Assembly (NCBI GenBank): GCA_023055355.1
Contig: JALJCS010000024.1
Coordinates: 11,981,501-12,045,500, forward strand
DNA length: 64,000 bases
Origin: Agelaius tricolor
Lineage: Eukaryota > Chordata > Aves > Passeriformes > Icteridae
Direction: 5' to 3'
How positions within the stretch are numbered: position 1 is the first letter of the stretch; each line of letters starts with the position of its first letter. Of this stretch, positions 25,501 through 37,806 are shown in pieces. Under the pieces are notes generated by a model. It made no database searches. It was not told where the DNA came from and saw only the letters and a list, made by a program, of their open reading frames with translations. Made by a program: the position numbers and the translations under genes.

Positions 25501-28465
25501 CTCAGTACAGCAAAAACTATTTTTCTTTCCTTTTAGGTTTTTTTTCTACTGGAAGTCAGTGTATGATTGAAAACTGCAAAGGCAGGACTGAGTGCTAAAT
25601 ATCCCAGGCTAGTCTGAATCACAGGTTTACCTTAAAATAATTTGAGAAGATAAGGACAGAGAGAGGATAGGAAGGAAGAAGGACACAGGGACTGGGAAGC
25701 AGGATGCTGCTTGGAGAATATAACATTTACTTTGTAAGCACCAGTGTGGTTAATGGCTCTAAAATAGCTCTTATGCATTGAGGCATGAAATCCATTGCCA
25801 GGTCCAGGTGTTGAAAAAGGACTTGTCTGATAAGAAAAGGCTGGCTAGAATTGAGAGCACCACCAATGATATAAACAGCTGTCATCTGGGGGAAAAAAGG
25901 ATTAATCACCACTGAAAGCTAATCAGAACACCATTGCCCCTAAATACAGTTAGAGGATTATAGTATCAGGATCCATGCAGAGAGAGGGTGCTGGTATATT
26001 ACAAGTCAGTTAAAATGCATCATGAAAGTAAAACCTGTGGATTCAGGATGAAAAGATTAATGAACCTTACAAGATTTTGACACTGGGAGTCAAAAAGAGT
26101 GGTTACTGTCAATCTGTCCTGGTAGAGAAGCAGTAGATGCAGACACAAAGTGATGATTCTGCTTAGTTAGCTGGATATACAAAATGGAGAAATTATTAAT
26201 TGTTAATACTCTCTGAGAGAGAAACTGAGTGCATTCATTTAAGCACCAATCCCTCGATTCTCCAATCTTCTTTGCAAGAGTTTCCACACTCCACATTTCT
26301 CTGGCTGTGCAGCTGAACAGAAAAGGGATCCCACAGAACAAAGTAAAGTTCAGAGAAATGCTCAGTTGAAAGAGAAGAAATTTTCCATCTTTCTGCTCTT
26401 CCCAGCCAATCCTTTGGATTTAGCTATGCTGTAGAAAGCTCAATCAACAATTCATACCATGTTTTTTGCAAGTAAGGAGTACAGCAACATATTGCAAGAA
26501 AAAGCAACATTTTACAAGAAAACAAGACAAACATACTTTCCAATTTTTTTTAACCTATGAAATTTAACAATTAGCACCATATATCACATTATGCACAAAG
26601 GAGAGGTGAGAAATGGGCAAAATAATAGATTTTAAATTGTTGAGATCTAGTACTTCCTCACCTTAGCCAGCCAGACTTGGACATGCAGCAGCTGTTCAGT
26701 TGGAACACTGAAGAAGTACATTCATGATAAGAGATGGAAAAATTTTTCCAAGCTGAAAAGTTTATGAAAAATCTTCATGCTGAACATTGGAAGGGATGAA
26801 AGTCTTAAAAATTTTTCTTTCTTCTCTCTCTTATTATGCTAAGGGCAATTTATTCTCACTCTGCCATTAAATGGAAACTTGTCCTCCATGGATAAGGAAA
26901 TTGGTTTGGGCCCAGCATGGTGATTTCTCATGTAATACAGAGAGAACAGACATTTTCATACAAATTTCTGGTCTTCTTAGTCCTATTTCTTTATCACTCT
27001 CAACCTCCATATTTATTTATTTTTTAGAGCGAAGCACTCCATTACCCTTTCACTGATTTTTTCCCTGCCCTTTTACCATATTCTTGAAATGAAACATGAA
27101 CCTAGTAATGTTCAAGATTGAGCTGGACCTTGAAAGTGATGATATCTGAACAGGTTTCAAATTAGACAAAATTAATTCTTCATTCAGTTGCTTAGGAAAA
27201 AATATAAACCTGTTTAGAGAGGTGTGGGGACTGACCTGTGTTTTCAAACAGAACAGAATGTCTTTACAAGAATTCTGTGCAGTATTTGGGATACTGAGTC
27301 ATTGCAGAAGGATTTTGTACCCCACAACACAGTGGGGTCCAGCGTTGAGAGCACTCATACAGAGTTCATATTTTACTTGGGACATTTTTAGGCAATCAGT
27401 ATATCAGTTAATATCACCTCTGCATGGTTGCTATTAAAATAACAAAGCAAAGCCAAAAATGAAATACTGTGAGAACCTCTTTGGAAGTTTGTCCTTATCT
27501 GGCAAAATGTGTCTCTTCAAGCTGTTTATCCCACTGAGATGGGGAACATTTTTTTGCTCTCCTCTGAAAATTATAGTGCCAGTAACATAAAGCATTGTAG
27601 TGAGAGTGATACAAGCATAAATACAGATACAAGAGGAATTACAGTGTAAGGGTTTAGCTTGTGCCTGTAAGCAAGGGCAATCATTGGCATCTGCAGAGTA
27701 AGAGGTGCTGACTGCAGTTCCTCAAGTGTTGTTAAACACATTTTTGTTTGTACTTGTCTTCACTGGACATGGACATCAGTGTGTTAGGTGCAGCCTAACC
27801 CTGAGCAGAAGAATGATCTCCATGACAGAAACATTGCAATTCCAGTACCAGATAAGAAGGTACAGAAACTGTAGATGCACAGGGAAAGTGTAAAGAAAAC
27901 TGAACAAGTCATCTTGAAGGGCAACAATCTCAGGGGCCAGGTGCTAATACTCTTTTTGTAGGCTTCTTGGGAAAAGAGAATTTTAAGAACTGATACTTAA
28001 AATTCATCTGCATGTAAAGCCAGTGTCAGTCTCTCCTACCCAATAAAACAATAAGAAAAATTCTTGAGTTTATGCCCTCCAGCTAATTCAGCTAAAGAGC
28101 TAGAGGGAGCATCCATTGCATCTCATTTTAGCAGTGCAGAATCAATGTTCTTGAAACTTTATACCAACAAATGGTGAAGCTAAAAGTCCCTGGTAGCCAT
28201 TGAGCCTGAGGTCAGATATTCCACAGCTGCACTCCAAACACAAAAAAAACTTTTATCTTAAGCCTCCCATGATACTTCAGATGCCTTAAGCAAAATTCTC
28301 CCCTTTCACATGCACACTGGGTTTCATCTCTACTGTTTTTGCTCTCCTCCTGTGGGCAGTTATTGGGATTCCCACTTGAGCAGAGCAGGCAGACATGATC
28401 TCTTGATTCCTCAGGGAAATAAGTTTTATTTTAACAAGGCTACCCAGGAAGATCTGAAGGGATGA
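19513..28465. other. Intergenic, no gene recognised
   Basis: Mostly AT-rich non-coding sequence. At about 20280-20870 the plus strand is strongly pyrimidine-rich, with runs of CTCC, TTCC and TCTC, which opens a 105-codon frame of low complexity. Patches at 22200-22460, 23100-23430 and 24890-25440 are less AT-rich and contain a few CpGs. They have no recognisable exon structure and could be conserved non-coding DNA or decayed repeats. No protein family could be identified in any frame. Confidence 0.6.
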
Positions 28466-28476
28466 TATTATTATTA

Positions 28477-28507
<31 letters not shown>
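28466..28507. repeat. Trinucleotide microsatellite (ATT)n-(GTT)n
   Basis: Four ATT-type triplets pass into about ten GTT/TTG triplets with one GAT interruption, ending at 28507. The minus strand reads as poly-Thr/Ile, which accounts for the open frame there. It is an ordinary slippage-prone microsatellite and is probably length-polymorphic. Confidence 0.93.
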
Positions 28508-31500
28508 CACATTCAACTCCCTCCAGCATCAAGAATGCATGTACTCATTCCTGTTACATACATGGAAGAACAGGAAGATTGTGAAAAAATTTTGTGGCTT
28601 CATTCCCCTTCCTCACCAAGATTTTATCTCCTCATTGTATCATTAACACACCACACTTTTGCTGGATAAGGAAAGATACTATCCTGTATGTTAACACATA
28701 CCTGAGTGTAATAGTTCAGGGATGGGTTAAGAATTACACCCAAAAACACTTAATAAAGCCTTTACTTCCAGTGATGAAGGCTGCATGCAGGTACTGAAGA
28801 GAATGGGTGCAGGGATGACAAGACTACTAACAAAAGCATTATTGTTGTGTGCTGCTTGCCATGCAGCTGCAGTTTGTACAAGCAGAAAGAAGCCATATGT
28901 CAAAAGAGGGGAGAGAAGAAAGAATCAGTAGCTGGCCAAACTAAAGCAATTTTGCATCTGTATGGGTTGCAGATATATATATGGGTAAAACAAAGGAAAC
29001 CCCAGAGCCCACTTTTCCTTCCACTAACTATCTGGCCTCTGAACTCTGATCATCTGCTCCCCCTACAGCTATAGTTCTCTTGGCTTGTTTGAGGATTTAA
29101 TTTCAAATTATACATGTGCAAAACCAGACTGAAATCCTATTTTACCACTGGTTTGATCACTACTGCCTGAACTATAATTCTAAAATATAGTGACTGTAAT
29201 GTAGTTATGCTTCTTGTTTGCTCTTTGTAGTATAATAAGATACAGAAGCCAGGAACCCACTGTGTCAAGCAATGTGCGAACATATCCCTGTACAATTCTT
29301 CCTCCATGAGTTTACAATTTAAATACACAAGGTTGAACTATGTTAACAGTACTTCTACTTCCCTTTTTTTTACTAGGCTCTGAAAGACCTAAACACCAAG
29401 TTGACTGTATATGTTATAAATATTTTCTAAACATTTTTTACCCAAAAGGCAGGATAGCAGCTCTGAAAGTGTAAGTACAATGTAGAGTCACTTAAAACAC
29501 ATATAACTTTCCCATGCCTCTCCCTTGCAACCCATTTAACACAAACACCCACTACTGTTTTCTCCTAACACCTTTTTGTTAAGTATTTCCACCAAAACTT
29601 CCCTTTACCTTCAAGGCACCATTTGACAATCACCTCATGCCTTTGCCCAGACAGCAATACCTTCTAACTGCCCCATTTCTGACTGTGGCTTTTCCCACAC
29701 TACCCTAAGTTTAGCTGAGCTTCCAGCTAGACATGGCAGAATCCGCTTAAAAATATTTCTGTTGCAAACTAATTTCTCCTTGCTACACTTAATAGAGAGC
29801 AGTTTTTGTACTGTGCTAAATTACCTTTTTTGTCTTAGATGGTGCCCAAAGACAGCACGTCCTGTAGGGCCTACAACTGTAATGGCTCCAATGGACAGCT
29901 TGACATGGAAACAAAGCTGAAGTTCATGATAAATATAATGCCACCTTCACTTCTGAATTAATTCCATCTTCTTCTTCCCAAATATATAACTTGAAAATTA
30001 ATCCTTCCAGCCAGCACGTTTCCCAGTGCATATTCTCTTTCCACCTTTAAGCACTAAACTGAATGAGCAAGGGACAGGTTCTGTTTTGTATCTCACACGG
30101 AACTGAGCAGCTCTGTCATTTGTGATGGATATATGAAAGGGAACAAGGGAAAATACCACCTGAAGTTTCCATTGCAGACCACTGACTAAATTCACACCCA
30201 GACATTAAATATTGTTTTTCAGAACAGACTGAATAGTTTCCCCTTTGTGACCTACTAACAGGTGTCTTGTAATTTAGCTTTTTTCTTCCAGGTATCATAT
30301 ACTTAAGGTTTGACTGGTTGATTGAAGTTGCATAAATTTAGGATCTTGATGGAGATTCTCACTTACTGTAAAAATATATGTTTCTTGCCCTATTAAAATT
30401 ATTTTAAAGTCATTTCAATGAAAGAATACCTCAGAATAATCTTTCTGCCACATGTGCATTGCTCAGGAAAACTTTCTACATTTTAAGCAGTTTATCCTTA
30501 TTGCCATCAGTGTCTTTATCTTCATATATTGAATTTTAAATAACTGATTCTGGTGATTAAAAAGATCCAGACATTTATTTAATGGACATTTATTTGCTGA
30601 AGAGGCTACCATTTTAAAGCTATTCATCATGTGTTAAGTAGTTTATTACATGTAACTAGCCCATTCAAAATTCAAGGAGCTTTGATTTCACTAATATTAA
30701 TATTTGTCCTAAGTTACTACTAATGATGGATACCAGTTTGAAACAATCTCTTTTCCTTTATATATATGACCTGCAACCACCCAAGCTGTGAGCCCACTGC
30801 AGATGCACCAAAGTATTCATCTTCTAGTTACAGTCACGTCTAGGTTTTCCTCTTTGCTCTATACCTTATCAAAACAGCTGTAGGAGTTTGGTGAGAAAGG
30901 AGCAATCTGATTTTATTGTGTATTCTAAATAGTTGACTACTCAGCCAAAATAAACTTTGGCCTTCTAGTAGCTTAAAAGCAGTATTGGCACATGTAAAAC
31001 AAAACACACAACAATACATACCATGATGAGTGCCAGATGTTCCTGGCCAAAAACACACAGCTGTTGGGCTTAGATCACCTGAACTCATTTTAAAGCCAAA
31101 GACAGCAGTCACCTTTGTTGAGCTGTCAGATTAACAGCGGGACTGCAAAGACTGGAAGCAAGGGTGGGTCGTCTCAGTTACACTGAAGAATGCCAATTTA
31201 TGCCTCATCAGCCAGCTGGCATGCAAAATTCCTTATGATAGACAGAACTAAAAATAACTCATTTGTCTTAAATGCATTTATGTACTGTGAAATAATCTAG
31301 TTGTAGTTACTCTTCTATCAGAAGTTGAATGTTTCTCGAGCTAAGAGCAAAACCCAATAGACCACAATTCTTCTATTCTTCTATCCAGAAATATCATTGA
31401 GCAGTTCAGAGAGATGTTATTCAGGAAGACTAAATATCACCATGCCATGAATCACAAGCAAATGGACTGCCAAACCCTGGATTCTAAATAATAATAAAAT

Positions 31501-33679
31501 AATAGCTAGGAATTATCATTATCCTTCATACTCAAGCACAAGATAAATATTGGGTGATACATATCCCTGATATAGAGCTTCAATAAAGATTAATAGATTA
31601 CAGCAAACAAATAAACTATTGAAGGTGGAGTCACCCTCTTGCTGGAAGAAACTCTGGCAAAACAAGTCCCCAGAAGAGCACTTCCCTTAAAAGGATATAG
31701 CTACAGGATTTTAAGTCATTTTGATGAAAACCAGTTGTAAGACTAAACACAATATTCATTCCCAGTGCTGAATTACAGTAAAAGTAATAAATATTTTCCT
31801 CAGTTTTCTGAGCATTCAAACAGCAGGATCATGTTTTTTGTAACGATTCAGGAGTTACAGTGTTTGGCTTAGTGATCTAAAATTCCGCTAGTTTGCACAG
31901 ACACAAACATAAGCAAACTATTTGCAAATGACAACAACCAAGTGAATAATCTATTTTTAAACCTATTTTTCTTGATATTTATCCTACTAATGTATCCAGT
32001 GGAAGGCACCTTAAAATATGTTGTGTTTACACTTGTTTCAGTTCTTTCTCTGAAATTCAGTTGGGGCCAATTCCACAAGTATGTTTACCTGTGTTTTTTA
32101 TTTTCTCATCTTCTTACTATTTGACAAAATCATCTTTTTCCCTTTTTAGTTACATTAATACATAAAATAAGACTCATTTTGGCAAGATATTCTTGCCCAT
32201 AGTAAGTAAATTTAAAGATGTACTTCTGATTACATAAAGAAGCAAAGCTTTAACAAAAACTATCTTAACTGGCAGCCATCATTCTACTTAAGACAGGAGA
32301 GCACATCTGGGATGTTTTCTCTTACTGAAGACAAAAGTAAAATTCACATCGTGCTCGTTCACAAAAGATTTGGCACCCAGAGCCCACACCTTAAATTCCT
32401 CCTTCTCAGTGCCCATGTGCACATCCATGCTGAATTTCCCCAGGACAACTCTGTAAATGGTAAAATACACTTAAGTTTTTTAGTTTTGTGTCTCTTACTT
32501 AAGAGGACTTACTCTGGCCACACTTAGAACTAATATGCTCTAATATTTGTCTGATATGCAAATTAGGTCAGGATAGAAAGCTCAGGATGCATTAAACATT
32601 TTCTGAAAAATTTAAATCAGCCTTTATGGAAAGACTTAATGCTAAGAATCTATGAGGCCCATCTGCTTTGCATAGGGTATGAGAGCCCATGAGATTCTTA
32701 TAGTTTCATATTCTGCTATTAGGTAAGGACTTGATTGCTTCCTAAATAAATACAGCAATTCAATCCATAAACTTACAACTGTATAACATATTTGGTACGA
32801 CGGGCCTGACATTACCCATCTGAACATGTGATTACCAGAGACAGGTGAACAAGTCTTCCTTCAAAGCACTGTATTTCTACATGTGCTGAAAGAAACATCA
32901 AGAAAAAAATGAAACTATCGTAAGGAAACGTAAGAAATATCTTAAATATTTTCATTGCTGTAAAATCTCACAGGTGGTCTCATGGAAATACCCCCTTTTT
33001 ATTAAGTCTAATAAATTCAATGCTTCCTAAAGTTGTAGCCTCAACTGAAGAATTTAATTGCTAAAATAGCACAAAATATTTATTCACACATCTGGTTGGA
33101 ATTCCTTTTCTCTGACAAATTTAATTAGTGTAATTATCTATTTGACAGACACACAGACAAGGAGAAACCTCAACAAGATGCATGCTCCAATTAATCTTTA
33201 CAAAAATTTGTATAATCTAACAGATGGATCAAACTTTATGCAAGTATTTGACCAAAGGCTATAAATCAACAGTGACATGTTTTCTTTCAGGCAAAGAAAT
33301 ATTAATGTTGTTTCACAAAGTTAGACAAAGGAATTGTTAATCTTACAATAGTTCCCTTCCTCATAAAACTATCTACATAGAGAATATTAATGATACAGCA
33401 TTCTTAACCATGGCAAAGAAAGGATAGGTTTAATATGTGTTATTCTTGTTAAGTAATTTTCTTTTATTAATGTAAAGAACTTCATAGCTTTGCACCACAG
33501 CAAATTAATTCACAGTAACACTGATAAACAAACAGTAAAACTCCCCAAGAGGCAGACCCCACAGTCACCATCTAATCTCACAGCACTCTGTCAAAGCAGA
33601 GGCACTGCTCTGGTTTCAGATTTTTCACTGCATTTTAAAAGATGCAAAAAATTGTGATACGAAAATAAAATTTGACCAG
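28508..33679. other. Intergenic, no gene recognised
   Basis: AT-rich non-coding DNA with no recognised repeat longer than short homopolymer tracts. Open frames are all below about 100 codons, are scattered on both strands and carry no recognisable motifs. Confidence 0.65.
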
Positions 33680-34192
33680 GAAAGGCCTCAATATTGTAGG
33701 AAAAGCTCCAAAAGATGATTTGTGCTGTACAGGAGAGAGGTCTGTGTCACTGCTGCCCCTGCCTGTGACAGATGTCACCACAGTAGTGCCTGTCCCTGGC
33801 CAGGAGTTTCTGCTGCTCCAGTGGGCACTGGCACCACCAGGGCTGGGCTCACCTGCAGTCAGGGCTCTGAGAGCTGCTCTGGGTGTATGGGCTGAAAGCC
33901 TCTCAGTTCAGATCACTCTGGACCTCCCAGGCTGCCCTCAGAAGGAAAAGTAAACTCACAGCTTCTCCCCCACTAACCAAAACACCCAGCAGCTGAGGAG
34001 CCGTGGTTTGCAGCAGGTCACTGTGTCACCCCCCTCTCGCTCCCCGTGCCCCCACACACCCACCTGGCCATGCTGACAGTGACATTCAAGGCCTCAGCAG
34101 CCACAGGAGCTCCTGCCCACCCCCCTGAGGAGTGACACACCAGAGACACAGCAGATCTCTCCAGGGAAGGCTCTTCTTGCAGCTGAGTGCCT
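33680..34192. other. GC-rich segment adjoining the minisatellite
   Basis: Base composition rises sharply here, with many CCTG, CAGG and CCCC words and C runs near 34030 and 34120, compared with the AT-rich flanks. One plus frame stays open for 93 codons (33672-33953), but the encoded peptide is unremarkable and matches nothing I recognise. The segment runs directly into the GC-rich tandem array at 34193. It may be a decayed GC-rich repeat or the product of GC-biased conversion around the array. Confidence 0.5.
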
Positions 34193-34521
34193 GCGGGCCC
34201 TACAGAGGTGCAGGCCCTATAGTACCTGCAGGCCCTATAGTACCTGCAGGCCCTATAGAGATGCAGGCCTATAGTGCCTGCAGGCCCTATAGTGATGCAG
34301 GCCCTATAGTGCCTGCAGGCCCTATAGACATGTAGGCCTATAGGGCCTGCAGGCCCTATAGAGATGTAGGCCCTACAGAGATGCAGGCCCTATAGTGCCT
34401 GCAGGCCGTATAGAGATGCAGCCCTATAGTACCTGCAGGCCCTATAGAGATGCAGGCCCTATAGTGCCTGCAGGCCCTGCAGAGATGCAGGCCCTATAGT
34501 GCCTGCAGGCCCTACAGAGAT
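34193..34521. repeat. GC-rich minisatellite, 19 units of 17-18 bp
   Basis: Nineteen consecutive units of consensus GCAGGCCCTATAG followed by either TGCCT/TACCT (18 bp) or AGAT (17 bp) fill exactly 329 bp. From unit 12 onward the two variants alternate strictly, giving a 35-bp higher-order dimer. The 5' half is less regular. Each join between a TGCCT-type unit and the next unit makes a near-palindrome centred on CCTGCAGG and bounded by CTATAG. The first and last units are the most diverged (ACAG in place of ATAG). Translation of the plus strand gives Gly-Pro-Ile-type repeats, but nothing indicates that it is expressed. There are no spacers, so it is not CRISPR-like. Confidence 0.95.
34338..34361. 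repeat. Perfect 24-bp palindrome inside the minisatellite
   Basis: At the boundary of units 9 and 10, CTATAG and GGCCTGCAGGCC are followed by CTATAG, which is exactly self-complementary over 24 bp. Other unit junctions carry the same structure with one mismatched pair (TG instead of GG). Confidence 0.92.
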
Positions 34522-36193
34522 GGTCAGAACTGCTGCTGCCTTGCACACAGTTATTGCTGATCAGCTAGATGCTGGCATCTTCCTACACACCAGCTCAAGC
34601 AGCTTCAAACAAAAGGAAGAATTAAACTAGCAGCTCTCCCCTGCTATGAGAGTGAGCACCATTGCTAAGAGGAATGCCAAATCCATTCATTATTTAGGCA
34701 ACCTTCAAAATGAAGCCTTGTTCCTCAGCAGAGCATGCTGCTGTCACAGTATGCCTTAAGATTGGTACCTTGGAGTGGCAATACTTCTTACTCTTTTAAA
34801 CACAAGTGAGAAGCCACAGGAAGAAATTTTGTCTGGCATAAAAATATAGTCTCTTGGTTATGACCTTCAGCATTCTGCTCTGTGAGAAGTAATAGGAGCT
34901 TTGACAGCAATTAAGGAGCTGGCAATGTGCAGAGCAATCCAGACAGTGTAATGTAGGATTGGGTGGGAAAAAGAATTTCATTTAAATCTTCCACTTGTTA
35001 AATACATCTTTCCATCTGTCTCTGAGTCAGCAGCATCCCACTCCAGGCTGACACAAAGCTCAAGAGGAAACAAAACTGCTCCAAAATATTTTTGAACTTA
35101 ACCTATCAAGCCAAAATTTAAAACCATCTGAGGTTCACTCACTCTCAAAGAGAGGGTGGGGGTATTCCTTTCTGAACCTTGAGTGGACTTCAAAGGTATA
35201 CTCTTTTCAATGTGAAAAGCAGACCTAGTCCTCTAAAGCTACAAAGTCCTAACGCCCTTGATGTCTTAAAGATTATTTCAAATCAAATCAAAATTAATAC
35301 CAGATGGGGAGGGGCAAGAAGGCCAGAAGAAGTGAATAAAAATTAACTTTCTGTTTTATCTGCAGTTATTTTTGGCATTTCATAAAGGTACTTTAATTTC
35401 TTTACCCTTTAGTCTGCTATGACTAACTAATTCCAAGCTTAACTGGTAGTGACTATTGGCAATTTTACTCACTTGTCAGATAATCACAGCAGTTAATTTT
35501 TCCAGAATTTTCATTTAATAGTGCTAGGCAAATACATAAAAATTTATTTGCAAATACTATTCCCTTGTCGATTATGTCTTCTGCTTTTTCTGCACTGGTA
35601 TTTGCAACCTGCTTCTTTACTTGAGTCCTGGATCCTGCTGGAGCTTGTGGACAGGACTTGCTGCTCACATGGAGCCAGGCAATGGGACTGTGCATGAATC
35701 AAAAGCCATCTCATGCAGACCATGAATACATGTGGTCAAACTGCATTTAGAGAAAGAAAAAAAACAACTCTTATTTCACAGTGTAGAAATAGCTATTACA
35801 AATTCAACTTGGAAACGGGGAGCAAGATAGCACATTTTTCAGTCTTATGCTTTCCATAAGGAAACAAAAAGAATAATGTGCAAAACCAACAAATGATCCT
35901 ATGGCACGAAAAACTTGCTGTAACCAGCAGAAGAAAAAAACCCACAGACTAAAATTAATTTGTATGGATTACTGATGGAACTTTAAGAACATGAACTCAT
36001 TCCCAACACAACCTGTTTGTGGTAACTTGGAATAATCTTGAGGGATATATTTTAAGAAGATGAAAAGGTCCCTTTTTACAATGTTGCTAGTTCAATCTAA
36101 CTGAAAACCAACAAAAATATAGGATAATTTGCTTTAAAGTCTACTAAACTTCTCTTGGCAGCCTTGGCTTCACCATAGCTTATTTATTTATGC
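34522..36193. other. Intergenic, no gene recognised
   Basis: Composition returns to AT-rich immediately after the minisatellite. No repeat family or exon was recognised. Confidence 0.65.
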
Positions 36194-36340
36194 ATGTATA
36201 TTATATCCAACATATATATTATATTATAGTATATTGTATCTATAATGTAATGTAATGTAATGTAATCTAATTTAATGTAATGCAATATAATATAATATAA
36301 TATAATATAATATAATATAATATATAATTAATATAATAAT
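36194..36340. repeat. AT-rich pentanucleotide array (TAATG)n to (TAATA)n
   Basis: Irregular TATAT-rich sequence (36194-36240) leads into about eight TAATG-type pentamers with TAATC and TTTAATG variants (36241-36283). From about 36284 these switch to some ten uninterrupted TAATA pentamers, ending in degenerate AT. A shared 5-bp register across the switch suggests that one point mutation was spread by slippage. Confidence 0.93.
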
Positions 36341-37734
36341 CAAGAAAGCCATATGGAAAAACATTAAGGCTCCAAAACCAGAAGCAGAAAAGTTAGCAAA
36401 AAAGGCAAAGTTGCCTGTTCATGCCTATACATTTTGACACCATCTCTCATTACACAACCACTTACTCTTTCCCCTAAAGAAACTTTCACCCAGATACTGG
36501 ATGAGATATTTTCTCCCTCCCTCACCCAGAAAGGTGTGGCACAATATGTTACTACTGCCTGAAAGCCTTGCTGGGAGGGCAGGATTCATTTCCTCAGTGG
36601 TGGATGTGGTGTTGCACATCCCCATAGTAACTGACTGCTTCAACCACGTGTGCATTTTCACAACACCCCTGTCTCCATCCTCCATCACTCTGCTTGCTCC
36701 CAGTCCCCTTGGCAGCCTGTCCCTTTCCACAGTTTCATACCCCAGTCACCCAATTCCTCACGCAATCTTGGTTTCAGCCACACCTAGAGAATAAGGTTTC
36801 CATCCAAGTCATGACTCCAGCAAAAACAAAATTTAGAAAAGGTGGGGTTTGACCCAGAATTCCTTGAATTTCTTCTCATGAGCTCCCCTCCAACTCCTGA
36901 AGACCCACTCGAGAGTTAAAACAGCCCCAACAGCCAAAATTCAGCAAAATTTTTAAAAATCCGGTGCAAAAAATTGGAAGGGATAATTTAATGTGGTGAA
37001 TCATTACAAAAGAAGTTGCAGCAGCTCTGTCAATAATTTTTGTACAAGAAGACATCAGTTTCTAGGAAAAATAAATAAATTTGAACTAAAAAAAAACCAG
37101 CACATAGGGTTAAAAACACCAGCTAGTAGAGGAGGGTGTTTTTAACACCCCCTAGTAGAGGGAAGCACCCACTTTCAAGATACTTTATTCTGCACCACTT
37201 TAAGGACCAGTTCTCAGCAAAACATGCTACGGAGAGAAAAGTAATTTTATAGAAAGCAGGCAACATTAACGGTTGTAGTGAGAAGTTATTTATATGTATT
37301 TTCTAGTTCAAAAAACAAAATATATTCCATATTCTGAATTGACTCTTGCTATCATTTCAGATTTGAGGTTTTTAAAAAAAAAGAAATATGAAATGACACT
37401 TCATTACTGGATTTGTTGGGCGGCAGGAGTAATGTTTAAACACAATGTTAAAACTTCTTGTTTCTACAGTAACTAAAAAAATATTCTTGGAAACTTTCTC
37501 CCATTAAGATCATTATGGTGGTTAAATCAGCACACTCATGCATGTTGAGGAACAGCCTCTGTTGATGAGTTGGTCAGTCACAAACATAAATCCAGATTCT
37601 CATTACTAAGGCTGTGTTCCTCTGCATCCCTGCCTGCAGGCTCTCCTGGAACTGACAAAGAAAGCTGCATTACGGGATGTGATCTGGATAATTCAGGCAA
37701 GCCAGATGTGGGTGCACATCTGGGACCAAATGTA
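36341..37734. other. Intergenic with one inverted repeat
   Basis: Non-coding sequence. An open stretch on the minus strand (36425-36730, about 100 codons) has no recognised domain and overlaps an equally long one on the plus strand. The inverted repeat at 37109-37146 is listed separately. Confidence 0.6.
37109..37146. repeat. Inverted repeat, 12-bp arms, plus a 10-bp direct repeat
   Basis: The arm GTTAAAAACACC (37109-37120) pairs perfectly with GGTGTTTTTAAC (37135-37146) across a 14-base loop. CTAGTAGAGG occurs in the loop (37123-37132) and again just outside the right arm (37152-37161). The combination suggests a local duplication with inversion. It is not recognised as part of a named transposon. 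Confidence 0.88.
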
Positions 37735-37806
37735 TCTCTTCTGCATATTCCAAGGTTGAACTCCATGATCCTGGAGGTCTTTTCCAGCCTTAATGATTCT
37801 ACGATC
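37735..37806 (+). mobile_element. CR1 LINE 3'-end remnant, plus orientation
   Basis: AGGTTGAACTCCATGATCC, then TGGAGGTCTTTTCCAGCC and TTAATGATTCTACGAT closely resemble the sense-strand 3' terminus of avian CR1, including a degenerate ATTCTATG end. Upstream similarity is too weak to set the 5' boundary with confidence. Confidence 0.85.

Noticed and set aside
34132..34335. Open frame encoding Gly-Pro-Ile repeats
   Set aside because: The repeat peptide is a by-product of the tandem array. Unit lengths of 17 and 18 bp shift the frame and no gene context exists.
34193..34521. Possible CRISPR-like array
   Set aside because: Units are directly adjacent with no unique spacers, and the context is vertebrate. 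It is a minisatellite.
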